From positions 62,001 to 126,000 of the forward strand of contig LCZK01000008.1 of NCBI GenBank assembly GCA_001025035.1: a stretch of 64,000 nucleotides of DNA, read 5' to 3'. A program made the translations under genes and the position numbers. The notes under the pieces were generated by a model. It was not told where the DNA came from. It was given only the letters and a program-made list of their open reading frames with translations, and made no database searches. The DNA is from Actinobacteria bacterium IMCC26207. Its GTDB lineage: Bacteria > Actinomycetota > Acidimicrobiia > Acidimicrobiales > Microtrichaceae. This document shows, one piece after another, positions 8,112 through 16,219 of this stretch (within the stretch, counting starts at the first letter, position 1; every line of letters begins with the position of its first letter).

Positions 8112-8929
8112 CCGATCAGGTCGATGGGTTCACGGCCATCCATGATGCGCTGCACCCGATCCAGCGCACCCCAGGCAACCTCTGGCTGAGGCAAAACCCA
8201 GAACCTATTTTCGACAACAGCCTGGACCAGCGCCTCGGCCACAGTGTCAGCATCTGCACCTGCATCGTTACCCGCGCGGACAGCCTGTGCCACAAGAAGT
8301 GCCTCGCCAAGTAGGTTCTCGGTTTCGATTCCTGCAGCTGCACGAGAATTAGCAGCCATCGGGGTACGAATATTTCCAGGACAGATAACAGAGCTATGCA
8401 CAGCCGGGGCAACCCGGTTCAGCTCATGATGCAGAGATTCCATCAATCCCACCACAGCGTGCTTACTCGCGACATATGGCGAGAGTGCCGGCGTGGCTAC
8501 TAAACCCGCACCCGAAGATGTCGCTACGACATGGCCGAACCCCTGCTCGATCATGACCGGGACTGCCGCCCGAATCCCATGAAGGACTCCCCAGAAGTTC
8601 ACCTGCATCTGCAACTCCCATTGTTCCAAGGGAATCTCCCAACACAGTCCGGGTAGGTACACGCCGGCGTTCAAGACACTCAGCTTGAGTTCCCCCATGG
8701 CAGTTGCCGCACTCACTAACTGCTCATGGTGAGCAGCCGTACCGACATCGCCCACCACGAGTTCAACAACGGTGTCCTCGGGCAGACTCTCAACTATGTG
8801 CTCGAGCATCACAGCGTCTCGATCAGCGAGCACGAGCGACATGCCCTCGGCTGCAAGGCGCCGAGCGATAGCCGAACCTATGCCGCCGCCGGCCCCGGTC
8901 AGGATTGCTACTGCAGAATTCAGTTCCAT
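8108..8929 (-). CDS. Short-chain dehydrogenase/reductase
   Basis: 273 residues from ATG 8929. The longer open frame is rejected because conserved SDR sequence begins at VAILTGAGGGIGSAIARRL, the TGxxxGIG nucleotide-binding motif. NAG (LSVLNAGVY), a catalytic Ser region (VATSSGAG) and the YxxxK motif (YVASKHA) follow in normal order. It is an NAD(P)-dependent oxidoreductase of the classical type; the substrate is unknown. It is divergent from valS with only 43 bases between starts, so the two promoters must be interleaved. Confidence 0.9.
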   Translation of the reverse strand: MELNSAVAILTGAGGGIGSAIARRLAAEGMSLVLADRDAVMLEHIVESLPEDTVVELVVGDVGTAAHHEQLVSAATAMGELKLSVLNAGVYLPGLCWEIPLEQWELQMQVNFWGVLHGIRAAVPVMIEQGFGHVVATSSGAGLVATPALSPYVASKHAVVGLMESLHHELNRVAPAVHSSVICPGNIRTPMAANSRAAAGIETENLLGEALLVAQAVRAGNDAGADADTVAEALVQAVVENRFWVLPQPEVAWGALDRVQRIMDGREPIDLIG

Positions 8930-8972
8930 GACTTCGGACCGTAGCGGGCGTGGCCGGTAGGTTGTGTGAGGT

Positions 8973-11630
8973 ATGCCAAGCACATCACCCACTCCCCGAC
9001 CTACTCGTAGTGTTCCCCCCAAGCCATCACTTGATGGCCTCGAGGCGCAATGGAGCGCTCACTGGGAGGAGCAAGGCACCTACAGATTTGACCGTTCCGC
9101 TAGTCGCGCAGAAGTGTTTTCGATTGACACTCCCCCGCCAACGGTCTCTGGATCGCTCCATGTTGGGCACGTTTTTAGCTACACGCACACCGATATCATC
9201 GCCCGTTATCAGCGCATGGCCGGTCGTGAGGTCTTCTACCCAATGGGCTGGGATGACAACGGACTTCCCACCGAACGACGGGTCGAAAATTACTTTGGCG
9301 TGCTCTGCGAGCCGAGCCTGCCATACGACCCGGACTTCACTCCGCCAGAAACTGCTGCATCCGAGCGCAGAGACTTTATTCCCACATCTCGCCAGAATTT
9401 CATTGAGCTCTGCGAACAACTCCTCGTCATTGACGAGGCCGCATTCGAAACGCTGTTTCGCCAGCTTGGATTATCGGTTGACTGGTCGATGACCTACTCC
9501 ACCATTAGTACTACTTCCCGCAGGGCTTCACAGAGGGCATTCCTTCGGAATCTTGCGCGGGGTGAGGCCTACTCCATGGAAGCTCCCTCGCTTTGGGATG
9601 TCACTTTTCAAACAGCCGTCGCACAGGCTGAACTCGAAGATCGCGAGCGGCCAGGCGCGTATCACCAACTGGCATTTCACCCATCGGGTACAGCCTTAGG
9701 TGCGCCCGATGTGCTCATCGACACCACTCGACCCGAGCTTGTGGTCAGTTGCGTTGCGCTCGTCGCTCATCCAAGCGATGAGCGTTACCAGTCCCTGTTT
9801 GGGTCCACTGTCACCACTCCTGTTTTTGGGGTCGAGGTTCCGGTGCTTGCTCATGAGTTGGCAGAGCCAGACAAGGGAACTGGCGTGGCAATGATCTGCA
9901 CCTTTGGCGACACCACTGACGTGACCTGGTGGCGGGAACTCAACCTGCCCGCTCGAGCCGTGATTGGCAGAGATGGCCGCTTTGCCGCCGAGGCGCCGGT
10001 CTGGCTGACAACGGACTCGGGCCGTGAGGCCTACTCCCGTATCGCCCGCAAAGCTGCTGGCGGTGCACGCGAACAGATGGTTCAGATGTTGCGCGACTCG
10101 GGAGAACTTCTTGGCGAGATTCGGCCGATCCAACACCCGGTGAAGTTCTACGAAAAAGGCGATAAGCCTCTGGAAATTGTGACCTCAAGGCAGTGGTACA
10201 TCCGCAACGGCGGCCGCTCAGATGAACTCAAAGCTGAACTGCTCTCTGTAGGAAACGACTTAGCTTGGCATCCGGATTACATGCGGCACCGCTACGAGAA
10301 TTGGGTGGGCGGCCTGAACGGCGACTGGCTCGTCTCTCGGCAGCGCTACTTCGGTGTGCCCTTCCCACTTTGGTATCACCTTGATGCTGAGGCGCAGCCA
10401 ATGTATGACAACCCGATAACTGCCGATGAGGACGCTCTGCCGGTTGACCCTCAGTCACAGTGCCCGCCCGGATTTACCGAGGAGCAGCGTGGTGCTGCAG
10501 GCGGATTTATTGGTGACCCAGACGTAATGGATACCTGGGCCACATCCTCGTTGACTCCTCAGATCAGCTGTCAGTGGGAGGAGGATTCCGACCTATTCGC
10601 AGCAACCTTCCCCATGGACATGCGTCCGCAGGGCCACGACATCATTCGCACATGGCTGTTCTCTACGGTGCTTCGCAGCGAGTACGAACACAACTCCCTG
10701 CCATGGTCGAACGTAGCGCTTTCGGGCTGGATCCTTGACCCGGACCGCAAGAAAATGTCCAAGTCGAAAGGAAACGTAGTCGTACCTACTCACCTACTCG
10801 AGGCGCATGGGGCTGACGGCGTACGGTACTGGTCTGGTTCCGCCCGGCCGGGAACTGACACCACCTTTGACGAGGCACAGATGAAGGTTGGTCGGCGCCT
10901 CTCCATCAAGTTGCTCAACGCTTCGAAGTTCGCACTCTCCTTTGGTGAAGGTAGCGAGACAGGTGACAGCAATGAGTCGGAGACACAGGCGACCCAGACT
11001 CGGGCCCAGACCTCGGCGATTACTGAACCACTCGACTTAGCAATGGTTGCGACTCTTGCAAAGCTTGTTGCCGATGCAACTGCTGCGTTTGAATCCTTCG
11101 ACTATGCGCGGGCTTTAGAACGCACCGAACAATTCTTCTGGCCCTTCTGCGATGACTACCTCGAACTTGTCAAGGGCCGCGCCTATGGCACCGAAGGCCA
11201 AGAGCCCAGTGCAGCAACTCAGTCTGCTCGAGCCTCGCTCGCACTAGCGCTCTCAACTCTGCATCGACTCTTTGCGCCGTTCCTTCCCTTTACCACCGAG
11301 GAAGTCTGGTCCTGGTGGATGGAAGGATCAGTGCATCGGGCAACTTGGCCAGACGCAGCTGAGTTGCAAAAGATTGCAGCCGACGGCAACCCCGCTGCAC
11401 TCGAAATTGCAGCCCAGGTTCTCTCGGAACTGCGCGGCGCAAAGTCGGCCGCCAAGGTCCGAATGGGTTCGCCAATTCAGCAGGCAACTATTTCTGACAC
11501 CTCGGAGCGCCTTGCTCTGTTTGCAACAGTGGCAGTTGACGTAGCTGACGCCGGCAAGGTTGAAGAGTTGCTCACCGCGACTGCAGACACCTTATTGGTG
11601 GAGACAAAAATTGAGCCTCCAACGGCGTAG
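8973..11630 (+). CDS. valS: Valyl-tRNA synthetase, archaeal-like type 2
   Basis: 885 residues. The ribosome-binding site GAGG lies just before ATG 8973. Class I motifs are HVGH in IDTPPPTVSGSLHVGHVF (about residues 52-69) and KMSKSKGN (about 594-601). An editing domain lies between, with DTTRPE, and the anticodon-binding helices follow. The N-terminal wording and the end of the protein at VETKIEPPTA match the type-2 ValRS group (archaea and some bacteria), which lacks the C-terminal coiled-coil arm of the E. coli type. A short acidic Gln/Thr-rich insertion lies around residues 665-685. It charges tRNA-Val in the cytoplasm. Confidence 0.95.
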   Translation: MPSTSPTPRPTRSVPPKPSLDGLEAQWSAHWEEQGTYRFDRSASRAEVFSIDTPPPTVSGSLHVGHVFSYTHTDIIARYQRMAGREVFYPMGWDDNGLPTERRVENYFGVLCEPSLPYDPDFTPPETAASERRDFIPTSRQNFIELCEQLLVIDEAAFETLFRQLGLSVDWSMTYSTISTTSRRASQRAFLRNLARGEAYSMEAPSLWDVTFQTAVAQAELEDRERPGAYHQLAFHPSGTALGAPDVLIDTTRPELVVSCVALVAHPSDERYQSLFGSTVTTPVFGVEVPVLAHELAEPDKGTGVAMICTFGDTTDVTWWRELNLPARAVIGRDGRFAAEAPVWLTTDSGREAYSRIARKAAGGAREQMVQMLRDSGELLGEIRPIQHPVKFYEKGDKPLEIVTSRQWYIRNGGRSDELKAELLSVGNDLAWHPDYMRHRYENWVGGLNGDWLVSRQRYFGVPFPLWYHLDAEAQPMYDNPITADEDALPVDPQSQCPPGFTEEQRGAAGGFIGDPDVMDTWATSSLTPQISCQWEEDSDLFAATFPMDMRPQGHDIIRTWLFSTVLRSEYEHNSLPWSNVALSGWILDPDRKKMSKSKGNVVVPTHLLEAHGADGVRYWSGSARPGTDTTFDEAQMKVGRRLSIKLLNASKFALSFGEGSETGDSNESETQATQTRAQTSAITEPLDLAMVATLAKLVADATAAFESFDYARALERTEQFFWPFCDDYLELVKGRAYGTEGQEPSAATQSARASLALALSTLHRLFAPFLPFTTEEVWSWWMEGSVHRATWPDAAELQKIAADGNPAALEIAAQVLSELRGAKSAAKVRMGSPIQQATISDTSERLALFATVAVDVADAGKVEELLTATADTLLVETKIEPPTA

Positions 11631-11641
11631 TTGCCAGCCGG

Positions 11642-12262
11642 CTATTGGTCAGAAATCGATATGTCTTTCAGCCGACCTTGCTTGCGGTCAACCATCTCTA
11701 CGAGCACTCGATAAAAGTACGCAGGGTCGTCAACATCTTCAATCGAACGAAACCCTGACCCATCGTTTGCTGACTCAATACAAATAGTTGCAGTTCGCGC
11801 CCACCACTGCAGCAGCGACTCGCTCCGCGTAATATCCGTGATTTTTTTCCAGGGGATGAACTCGGCTCGACGGTTCAATACGCCGCTTACGCGCAGCACG
11901 CGCAGGTCAGTCACGACATAGCGAGTGAACCAAGCTTGCAGTGCCCGAATGGCTACAAAAGCTGCGAAGCCCAAGCACGCAAGCAGCGCCAGGGAGGTGA
12001 GGAGTGCTTGGCCGATCAGCGCTACAAGCAGCACTGCTAAGAGAACGACACAGAACAACAAGAGTTGGTTCATCAGGAACCCGCGAACTGAGCGTGTCTC
12101 TTCAAGGACCACTCGCTCACCGGGCACGAGGTACGCATCCACGATGGTGTCAGGATGCCAGCCGCGAGAAGCTCGCTGCGTGGACTGACCAGCGCCAGGA
12201 CGCGAGGTCCTACCGCTGGGCCGCAAGGGACGCGACCCGGGTCGGTGACCCGTGTGGGTCAT
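11642..12262 (-). CDS. Membrane protein with bacterial PH domain
   Basis: 206 residues from ATG 12262, whose first bases overlap the stop of the upstream small gene (ATGA), indicating translational coupling. Residues 1-45 are basic and Pro/Arg-rich. YLVPGERVVLEE opens the conserved region, two hydrophobic segments follow (about 70-110), and then VVTDLRVLRVSGVLNRRAEFIPWKKI, a typical DUF304/YdbS-like PH-domain strand set. Such proteins sit in the cytoplasmic membrane with the PH domain in the cytoplasm; the function is not established. The end of valS faces it with an 11-base gap. Confidence 0.8.
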   Translation of the reverse strand: MTHTGHRPGSRPLRPSGRTSRPGAGQSTQRASRGWHPDTIVDAYLVPGERVVLEETRSVRGFLMNQLLLFCVVLLAVLLVALIGQALLTSLALLACLGFAAFVAIRALQAWFTRYVVTDLRVLRVSGVLNRRAEFIPWKKITDITRSESLLQWWARTATICIESANDGSGFRSIEDVDDPAYFYRVLVEMVDRKQGRLKDISISDQ

Positions 12263-12435
12263 CGACCCAGATTGCCCAAGAACTCGGCCAACTTGCTCAC
12301 AACTTCTTGAGCAAACGTGCCAGCGTTGCCCAGCACTGACCCAAAGTCTTGGGCTGCTGTAGCTGGACTTCGCCACATTGCCAACACCATAAACCCACCT
12401 GCAAGTAGCAAGATCGGCATTATCAATTTGCTCAT
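12259..12435 (-). CDS. Small exported or membrane peptide (58 aa), coupled to PH-domain protein
   Basis: This ORF starts at ATG 12435 behind a very strong ribosome-binding site (GGAGGAG, 6 bases away). It ends at a TGA that overlaps the start of the PH-domain gene. The first 22 residues are a hydrophobic segment (MSKLIMPILLLAGGFMVLAM) followed by RSPATAA, which could be a signal-peptidase site. The remaining ~30 residues form a plausible amphipathic helix ending VVSKLAEFLGNLGR. I do not know a family. The strong RBS and the coupling argue that it is truly translated. It could be a secreted peptide or a single-pass partner of the PH-domain protein. Confidence 0.65.
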   Translation of the reverse strand: MSKLIMPILLLAGGFMVLAMWRSPATAAQDFGSVLGNAGTFAQEVVSKLAEFLGNLGR

Positions 12436-12551
12436 TTGGACTCCTCCACATTCCCGCTAGCCGAGGCTAACGACACTTGTGCAGAGGCTGGCCTAACCCC
12501 GAACGCGCAAACCAAACGAGGAACTCCGTCCGCAGAGCCAACGTATCAGTG

Positions 12552-12569
12552 CACCCCCGTCGCAGGGTG
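12552..12569 (-). terminator. Short hairpin downstream of mscS
   Basis: CACCC (12552-12556) and GGGTG (12565-12569) can pair around an 8-base loop, 6 bases beyond the mscS stop on the minus strand. The stem is short and there is no U-tract. Position is the main argument. Confidence 0.3.
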
Positions 12570-12574
12570 GACCC

Positions 12575-13603
12575 TTAGCGATCAGGGTTCTCAGAGGATG
12601 GAGCAGTAGCTGGAGCGGGAGCGGGAGCCGGAGTCGGTCCTGGTTCGGCAAGCGACTGACCCATCAGCGTCATTTGCGTAATCGAGGTTTGCATGATTCC
12701 AGCGGCCTCAAATGCGGCCAGAACGCGCTTGCGGTATTCACGCTCGACTGCAAACTGGCTCGAGGGTGCGGTGTCCTGATGCACGCGCAAGGTCACCCCC
12801 GTCGGGTCCATGGAATACACCCCCAGCACATTGGGCGGGTCATCGGAGAGGTGTGGCGCCCATTCAGGATCCTCTCTCATGTCGAGGCCCACCTGCTCAA
12901 GCAGGCGACATGCCAAATCCACATCCGTTTGAGGAGTGACCACAACGTCGATAACAGCACGAGACCAGTTCTGGGTTTTGTTGCCGACCCGAACCACCTC
13001 GCCGTTATCAACGTGCCAAACAATCCCGTTGATATCGCGAAGGCGAGTGGACCTGAGCGTGATTCGCTCAACCACTCCCACGGCGGGCGCTCCTGCATCG
13101 ATGGTGTCTCCCACGCCGTAGCGATCCTCAACAACGATGAACCAACCAGCCAACAAGTCTCTGACTAGGTTCTGCGCTCCAAAGCCAAGAGCAATTCCAA
13201 TCACCCCAGCGCTTGCGAACAGAGCAGCCAAACTCACCCCGAGTTCGCTCAAAATGGCAGCGGCAGCACCGAGTACCACCACCGAGGTTGCAATGCTTCG
13301 AGCAACCGTAGAGATGGCCTCGCCACGCGCTGCTGCTCGGCCCGAGGATTCCTCACGGCGAAATCGGTTTGGCATTACTTCGCCGATCTGGTCGGCCTTG
13401 ACCATCATGCGATCACCGCTGCGCTGGATCAACCGGCGAAGAATGCGGTTGGCAACCCAAGCCACCAGAACGATCAGTGCAAGTGTCAATGGTTTCTCGG
13501 ACAGCCATCCACCAACGGCGGCGACCCGCTCGTTTCCGGTTGCCTCAAGCAACGGAACACACGCCCAGCCTCTGCCATCGCAGTATGCAGTGGGGTCACT
13601 CAC
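12575..13603 (-). CDS. MscS-family small-conductance mechanosensitive channel
   Basis: 342 residues from GTG 13603. Three hydrophobic segments occur: about 35-55, 85-110, and a Gly/Ala-rich pore helix (VSLAALFASAGVIGIALGFG, then AQNLVRD, about 120-145). The beta domain follows (VGVVERITLRSTRLRDINGI) and then the alpha/beta C-terminal cage domain. The tail is Pro/Ala-rich (APAPAPAPATAPSS). It would release solutes on hypo-osmotic shock at the cytoplasmic membrane. A 42-residue ORF ends four bases inside its start codon region, so its translation may be coupled. Confidence 0.92.
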   Translation of the reverse strand: MSDPTAYCDGRGWACVPLLEATGNERVAAVGGWLSEKPLTLALIVLVAWVANRILRRLIQRSGDRMMVKADQIGEVMPNRFRREESSGRAAARGEAISTVARSIATSVVVLGAAAAILSELGVSLAALFASAGVIGIALGFGAQNLVRDLLAGWFIVVEDRYGVGDTIDAGAPAVGVVERITLRSTRLRDINGIVWHVDNGEVVRVGNKTQNWSRAVIDVVVTPQTDVDLACRLLEQVGLDMREDPEWAPHLSDDPPNVLGVYSMDPTGVTLRVHQDTAPSSQFAVEREYRKRVLAAFEAAGIMQTSITQMTLMGQSLAEPGPTPAPAPAPATAPSSENPDR

Positions 13604-13728
13604 AAGGATTCACCCGCAAGGCGCCGATCGAATTTCATCACCATGTGCTCATGACTCATTGCCCAAAGCGTAGCCAGTAGCGATGCAGCAGAGATCTTCT
13701 CTTGCAGCATCCACTGATTGCGGATCAC
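13600..13728 (-). CDS. Possible 42-aa leader ORF coupled to mscS
   Basis: A GTG at 13728 preceded by GGGGGCG opens a 42-codon frame (ending FDRRLAGESL) whose TGA overlaps the GTG of mscS in a GTGA tetranucleotide. The product is mostly helical and slightly amphipathic (EKISAASLLATLWAM in the middle) and Met-rich. No family is recognised. The overlap geometry and RBS are those of a translationally coupled small gene; alternatively it is a leader peptide controlling mscS. Without homologues this stays tentative. Confidence 0.4.
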   Translation of the reverse strand: MIRNQWMLQEKISAASLLATLWAMSHEHMVMKFDRRLAGESL

Positions 13729-13792
13729 CGCCCCCTAACATTGCCACTCTGAGTGACATTTCTGGTCACAGGAATACCCAAGGATTCGCCTC

Positions 13793-16219
13793 GTGAGAAA
13801 AAAATCGCGTCTTCGTGCTGCACAACTAGAGAAGTTCGCCGCGCAGGAACTTGAGGCTCGCTCCGCAGCCATGCAGGCTGCGGCGGCCGACGCGGCCGCA
13901 CGCGTCCTGGAACAGACGGAGGCACTCGAACGAACCCGTGAGTCCTATGACTCCGCACTTGCGGCCTCGGGGGTCGTTCTCTTCCAGCAGGTTGAACCAG
14001 GCTGCGACGGCTTTCATTTGTCTCGCTCAATGCGGCAGGTATTTGGTTGGGACCCAGAGGTGTTTGCCAACCCCGGCATGCTTCGCGGCATGGTGCACCC
14101 CGATGACCTCGAGGCTTTTGGCGCGCTGGTTCCGCTTGCAGTGAACCCTCTCCTCCCTACGAGCCAGGCTCAAGACAACTCTGTCATTGACCTAACGGTC
14201 GGCTCGAAGGCACAAACAAGCAACGCCGAGAGCTCACCCTTTGGGGATACAAACCCGATCGACGCGACCTCTCGTCCGGCCACCCACAACAGCACCGAGG
14301 CCTCGGTTCGATTCCGTTCGGCACATGGTTCTTGGAGCCGAGTTCTCGTCAGAATCTCAAACCCAAAGGGTGACGCGGCTGCCAGTTCGGCTGGCAGTTC
14401 GACTGGCAGTTCGACTGGCAGCTGCTTGCAAGGCTCGCTCGTAGATGTCACCCATGGGGAGTCCGACCGCACAGCACTCAGCCGATTTGCCGAGCTTGTC
14501 AAGAACGATCCCGCCGGTTGTCTGGTTCTTGAGTTCATCGACCCAGCGGACCCGACTTCGCTCACCATTCGAGCGGCAAATCCTTCAGCTCAACGCATGC
14601 TCGACATTGAGCCTGCATCAGTGGATGGAACCACCATCGATATGGTGTTCGCAGAACCCTCTGCGCAGCTCATTCGTTCTGCGCTGTTCAACGTGTACCA
14701 CACCGGCGCATCTATGACTGCTGAGCGCCTCAGCTTCTCAGAGGTGCCGGGTACCTTCTTGGACCTGCGAGTTGATCGGCTAAGCGACGGCAGCATTGGC
14801 ATGACTATTGAGGATGTCACCGGAACGGTTGCTGTCGAGGATCGGCTTCGCCGGCAGGCCTCTCACGATGCCCTCACGGGTCTTCCAAATCGCACCCTGC
14901 TCGAGGAGCGACTCGCGGCGGCTAGCGATTCCGCAATCGCTTCAGCCCCTGTTGCGCTGATTCTGATCGACGTAGACAAGTTGCGAGAACTCAACGAATC
15001 CTTCGGGCTGAATTTTGGTGATCAGTTGCTCGTCGACCTAGGACGCAGATTGGTGCAGGAAGTCCGGGGAGCAGCGATTGTCTCTCGACTCGGTGGCGGG
15101 CAGTTTGCTGTGCTCACATTGCCATGCTCAACCGAGGCTGAGGCACTCGAACGCGCAGCAGCGGCGAGCAATTCCTTGGCTCGCCCCTTTGATATTTCGG
15201 GTCACATGATTCACTGCGAGGCAAGCGTGGGTGTAGCCCTTGCTCCGGGCGACGCAGACGACTGGCGCATGATGCTGCGCAACGCCAGCTTGGCATTGCA
15301 AGAACACAAGAAGCGCTCCTTGGATCAGCAAAATTCGGCTGGCTATTGCGTGTTCCGCAGAACTGCTGAGCCAAGTTCCATCCGCCGACTCGCGCTGCTC
15401 AGCGAACTCCGACAGGGCCTTGCAAACAATGCGTTGGAGCTTCGCTATGTGCCTCAGATCGACCTTCACAGTGGTCGAGTCAGCAAGGTTGAAGCGGTCC
15501 TGCATTGGGAGCGACCCGAAGACTCCACCAAGTTGCCTGCCGATTTCTTAGAAATGGCCGAACAGTCAGGCCTGATTCAACCATTGACACGTTGGATACT
15601 CGCAGAAGCAGCTCGAGCTTCAACCACGCTGCTAGGTCGCTCTGGTCCTGCCATTTCTAGGCCTACAAGCCCGTTGATCATCACCACGAACCTGTCATTC
15701 AGAAACCTGTTCGACCCCGATCTGTTTAGTTTTGTGCAGATGCTGATTCGCTCAGGCGAGCTCCTGCCCAACCTGGTCGAGATTGAGGTCAGCGAAACCG
15801 AACTGATGGATAACCCAACTCGGTCCCAAGAGGTTCTGCTGCAGCTCTCTGAGCTTGGCCTGAGGTTTGTGGTGGACGACTTCGGCACGGGCTACACCTC
15901 GCTTGCAACAATGCAGCACCTTCCCGTGGTGGGCCTCAAGATTGACCGCAGCTACGTAAGCACCATCTCGAGCGTTCCGGCCGATGCTGCCATCGTGCGA
16001 TCAACCATTGATCTGTCTCACGAATTGGGTTTGAGTGTGTGCGCAGACGGTGTTGGCGATCCCGCAACGCTGGCGCGCCTAGCCGAGTTCGGCTGCGATA
16101 CTGCTCAAGGCGCCCACCTGTCCGGACCAGTCACGATGGATGCGCTACCCACGCGAATCGCAGAACTAGAAGGTGCCGTTCGTGGTTGGATCGGCACCTC
16201 TGATACCGCTCACGTCTAG
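13793..16219 (+). CDS. PAS-GGDEF-EAL protein with degenerate catalytic motifs
   Basis: 808 residues from GTG 13793. The order is an N-terminal coiled coil (about 1-50), a PAS-like region with long Ser/Thr-rich insertions (about 60-330), a GGDEF domain (about 355-505) and an EAL domain (about 540-790). The GGDEF signature is GGGQF, so cyclase activity is unlikely. The EAL domain keeps DDFGTGYTSL, LKIDRSYV and EIEVSETEL, but EAL reads EAV and the late AEGVE motif reads ADGVG, so phosphodiesterase activity is uncertain. A c-di-GMP sensing or weak hydrolase role is possible. No membrane segment is seen. The stop overlaps the convergent gene in CTAG. Confidence 0.88.
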   Translation: MRKKSRLRAAQLEKFAAQELEARSAAMQAAAADAAARVLEQTEALERTRESYDSALAASGVVLFQQVEPGCDGFHLSRSMRQVFGWDPEVFANPGMLRGMVHPDDLEAFGALVPLAVNPLLPTSQAQDNSVIDLTVGSKAQTSNAESSPFGDTNPIDATSRPATHNSTEASVRFRSAHGSWSRVLVRISNPKGDAAASSAGSSTGSSTGSCLQGSLVDVTHGESDRTALSRFAELVKNDPAGCLVLEFIDPADPTSLTIRAANPSAQRMLDIEPASVDGTTIDMVFAEPSAQLIRSALFNVYHTGASMTAERLSFSEVPGTFLDLRVDRLSDGSIGMTIEDVTGTVAVEDRLRRQASHDALTGLPNRTLLEERLAAASDSAIASAPVALILIDVDKLRELNESFGLNFGDQLLVDLGRRLVQEVRGAAIVSRLGGGQFAVLTLPCSTEAEALERAAAASNSLARPFDISGHMIHCEASVGVALAPGDADDWRMMLRNASLALQEHKKRSLDQQNSAGYCVFRRTAEPSSIRRLALLSELRQGLANNALELRYVPQIDLHSGRVSKVEAVLHWERPEDSTKLPADFLEMAEQSGLIQPLTRWILAEAARASTTLLGRSGPAISRPTSPLIITTNLSFRNLFDPDLFSFVQMLIRSGELLPNLVEIEVSETELMDNPTRSQEVLLQLSELGLRFVVDDFGTGYTSLATMQHLPVVGLKIDRSYVSTISSVPADAAIVRSTIDLSHELGLSVCADGVGDPATLARLAEFGCDTAQGAHLSGPVTMDALPTRIAELEGAVRGWIGTSDTAHV
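14381..14416 (+). repeat. 12-bp in-frame tandem repeat
   Basis: Three 12-base units (GGCAGTTCGACT with small changes) encode repeated GSST-type residues within a variable loop of the PAS-GGDEF-EAL protein. It is one of several short in-frame expansions in this window. Confidence 0.7.

Noticed and set aside
13137-13673. 178-codon plus-strand frame
   Set aside because: It is antisense to mscS, and its translation shows no domain.
13753-13769. GTGAC/GTCAC inverted repeat before the PAS-GGDEF-EAL gene, considered as a CRP site
   Set aside because: The spacing is wrong for CRP and the arms are only 5 bp; it may be chance.
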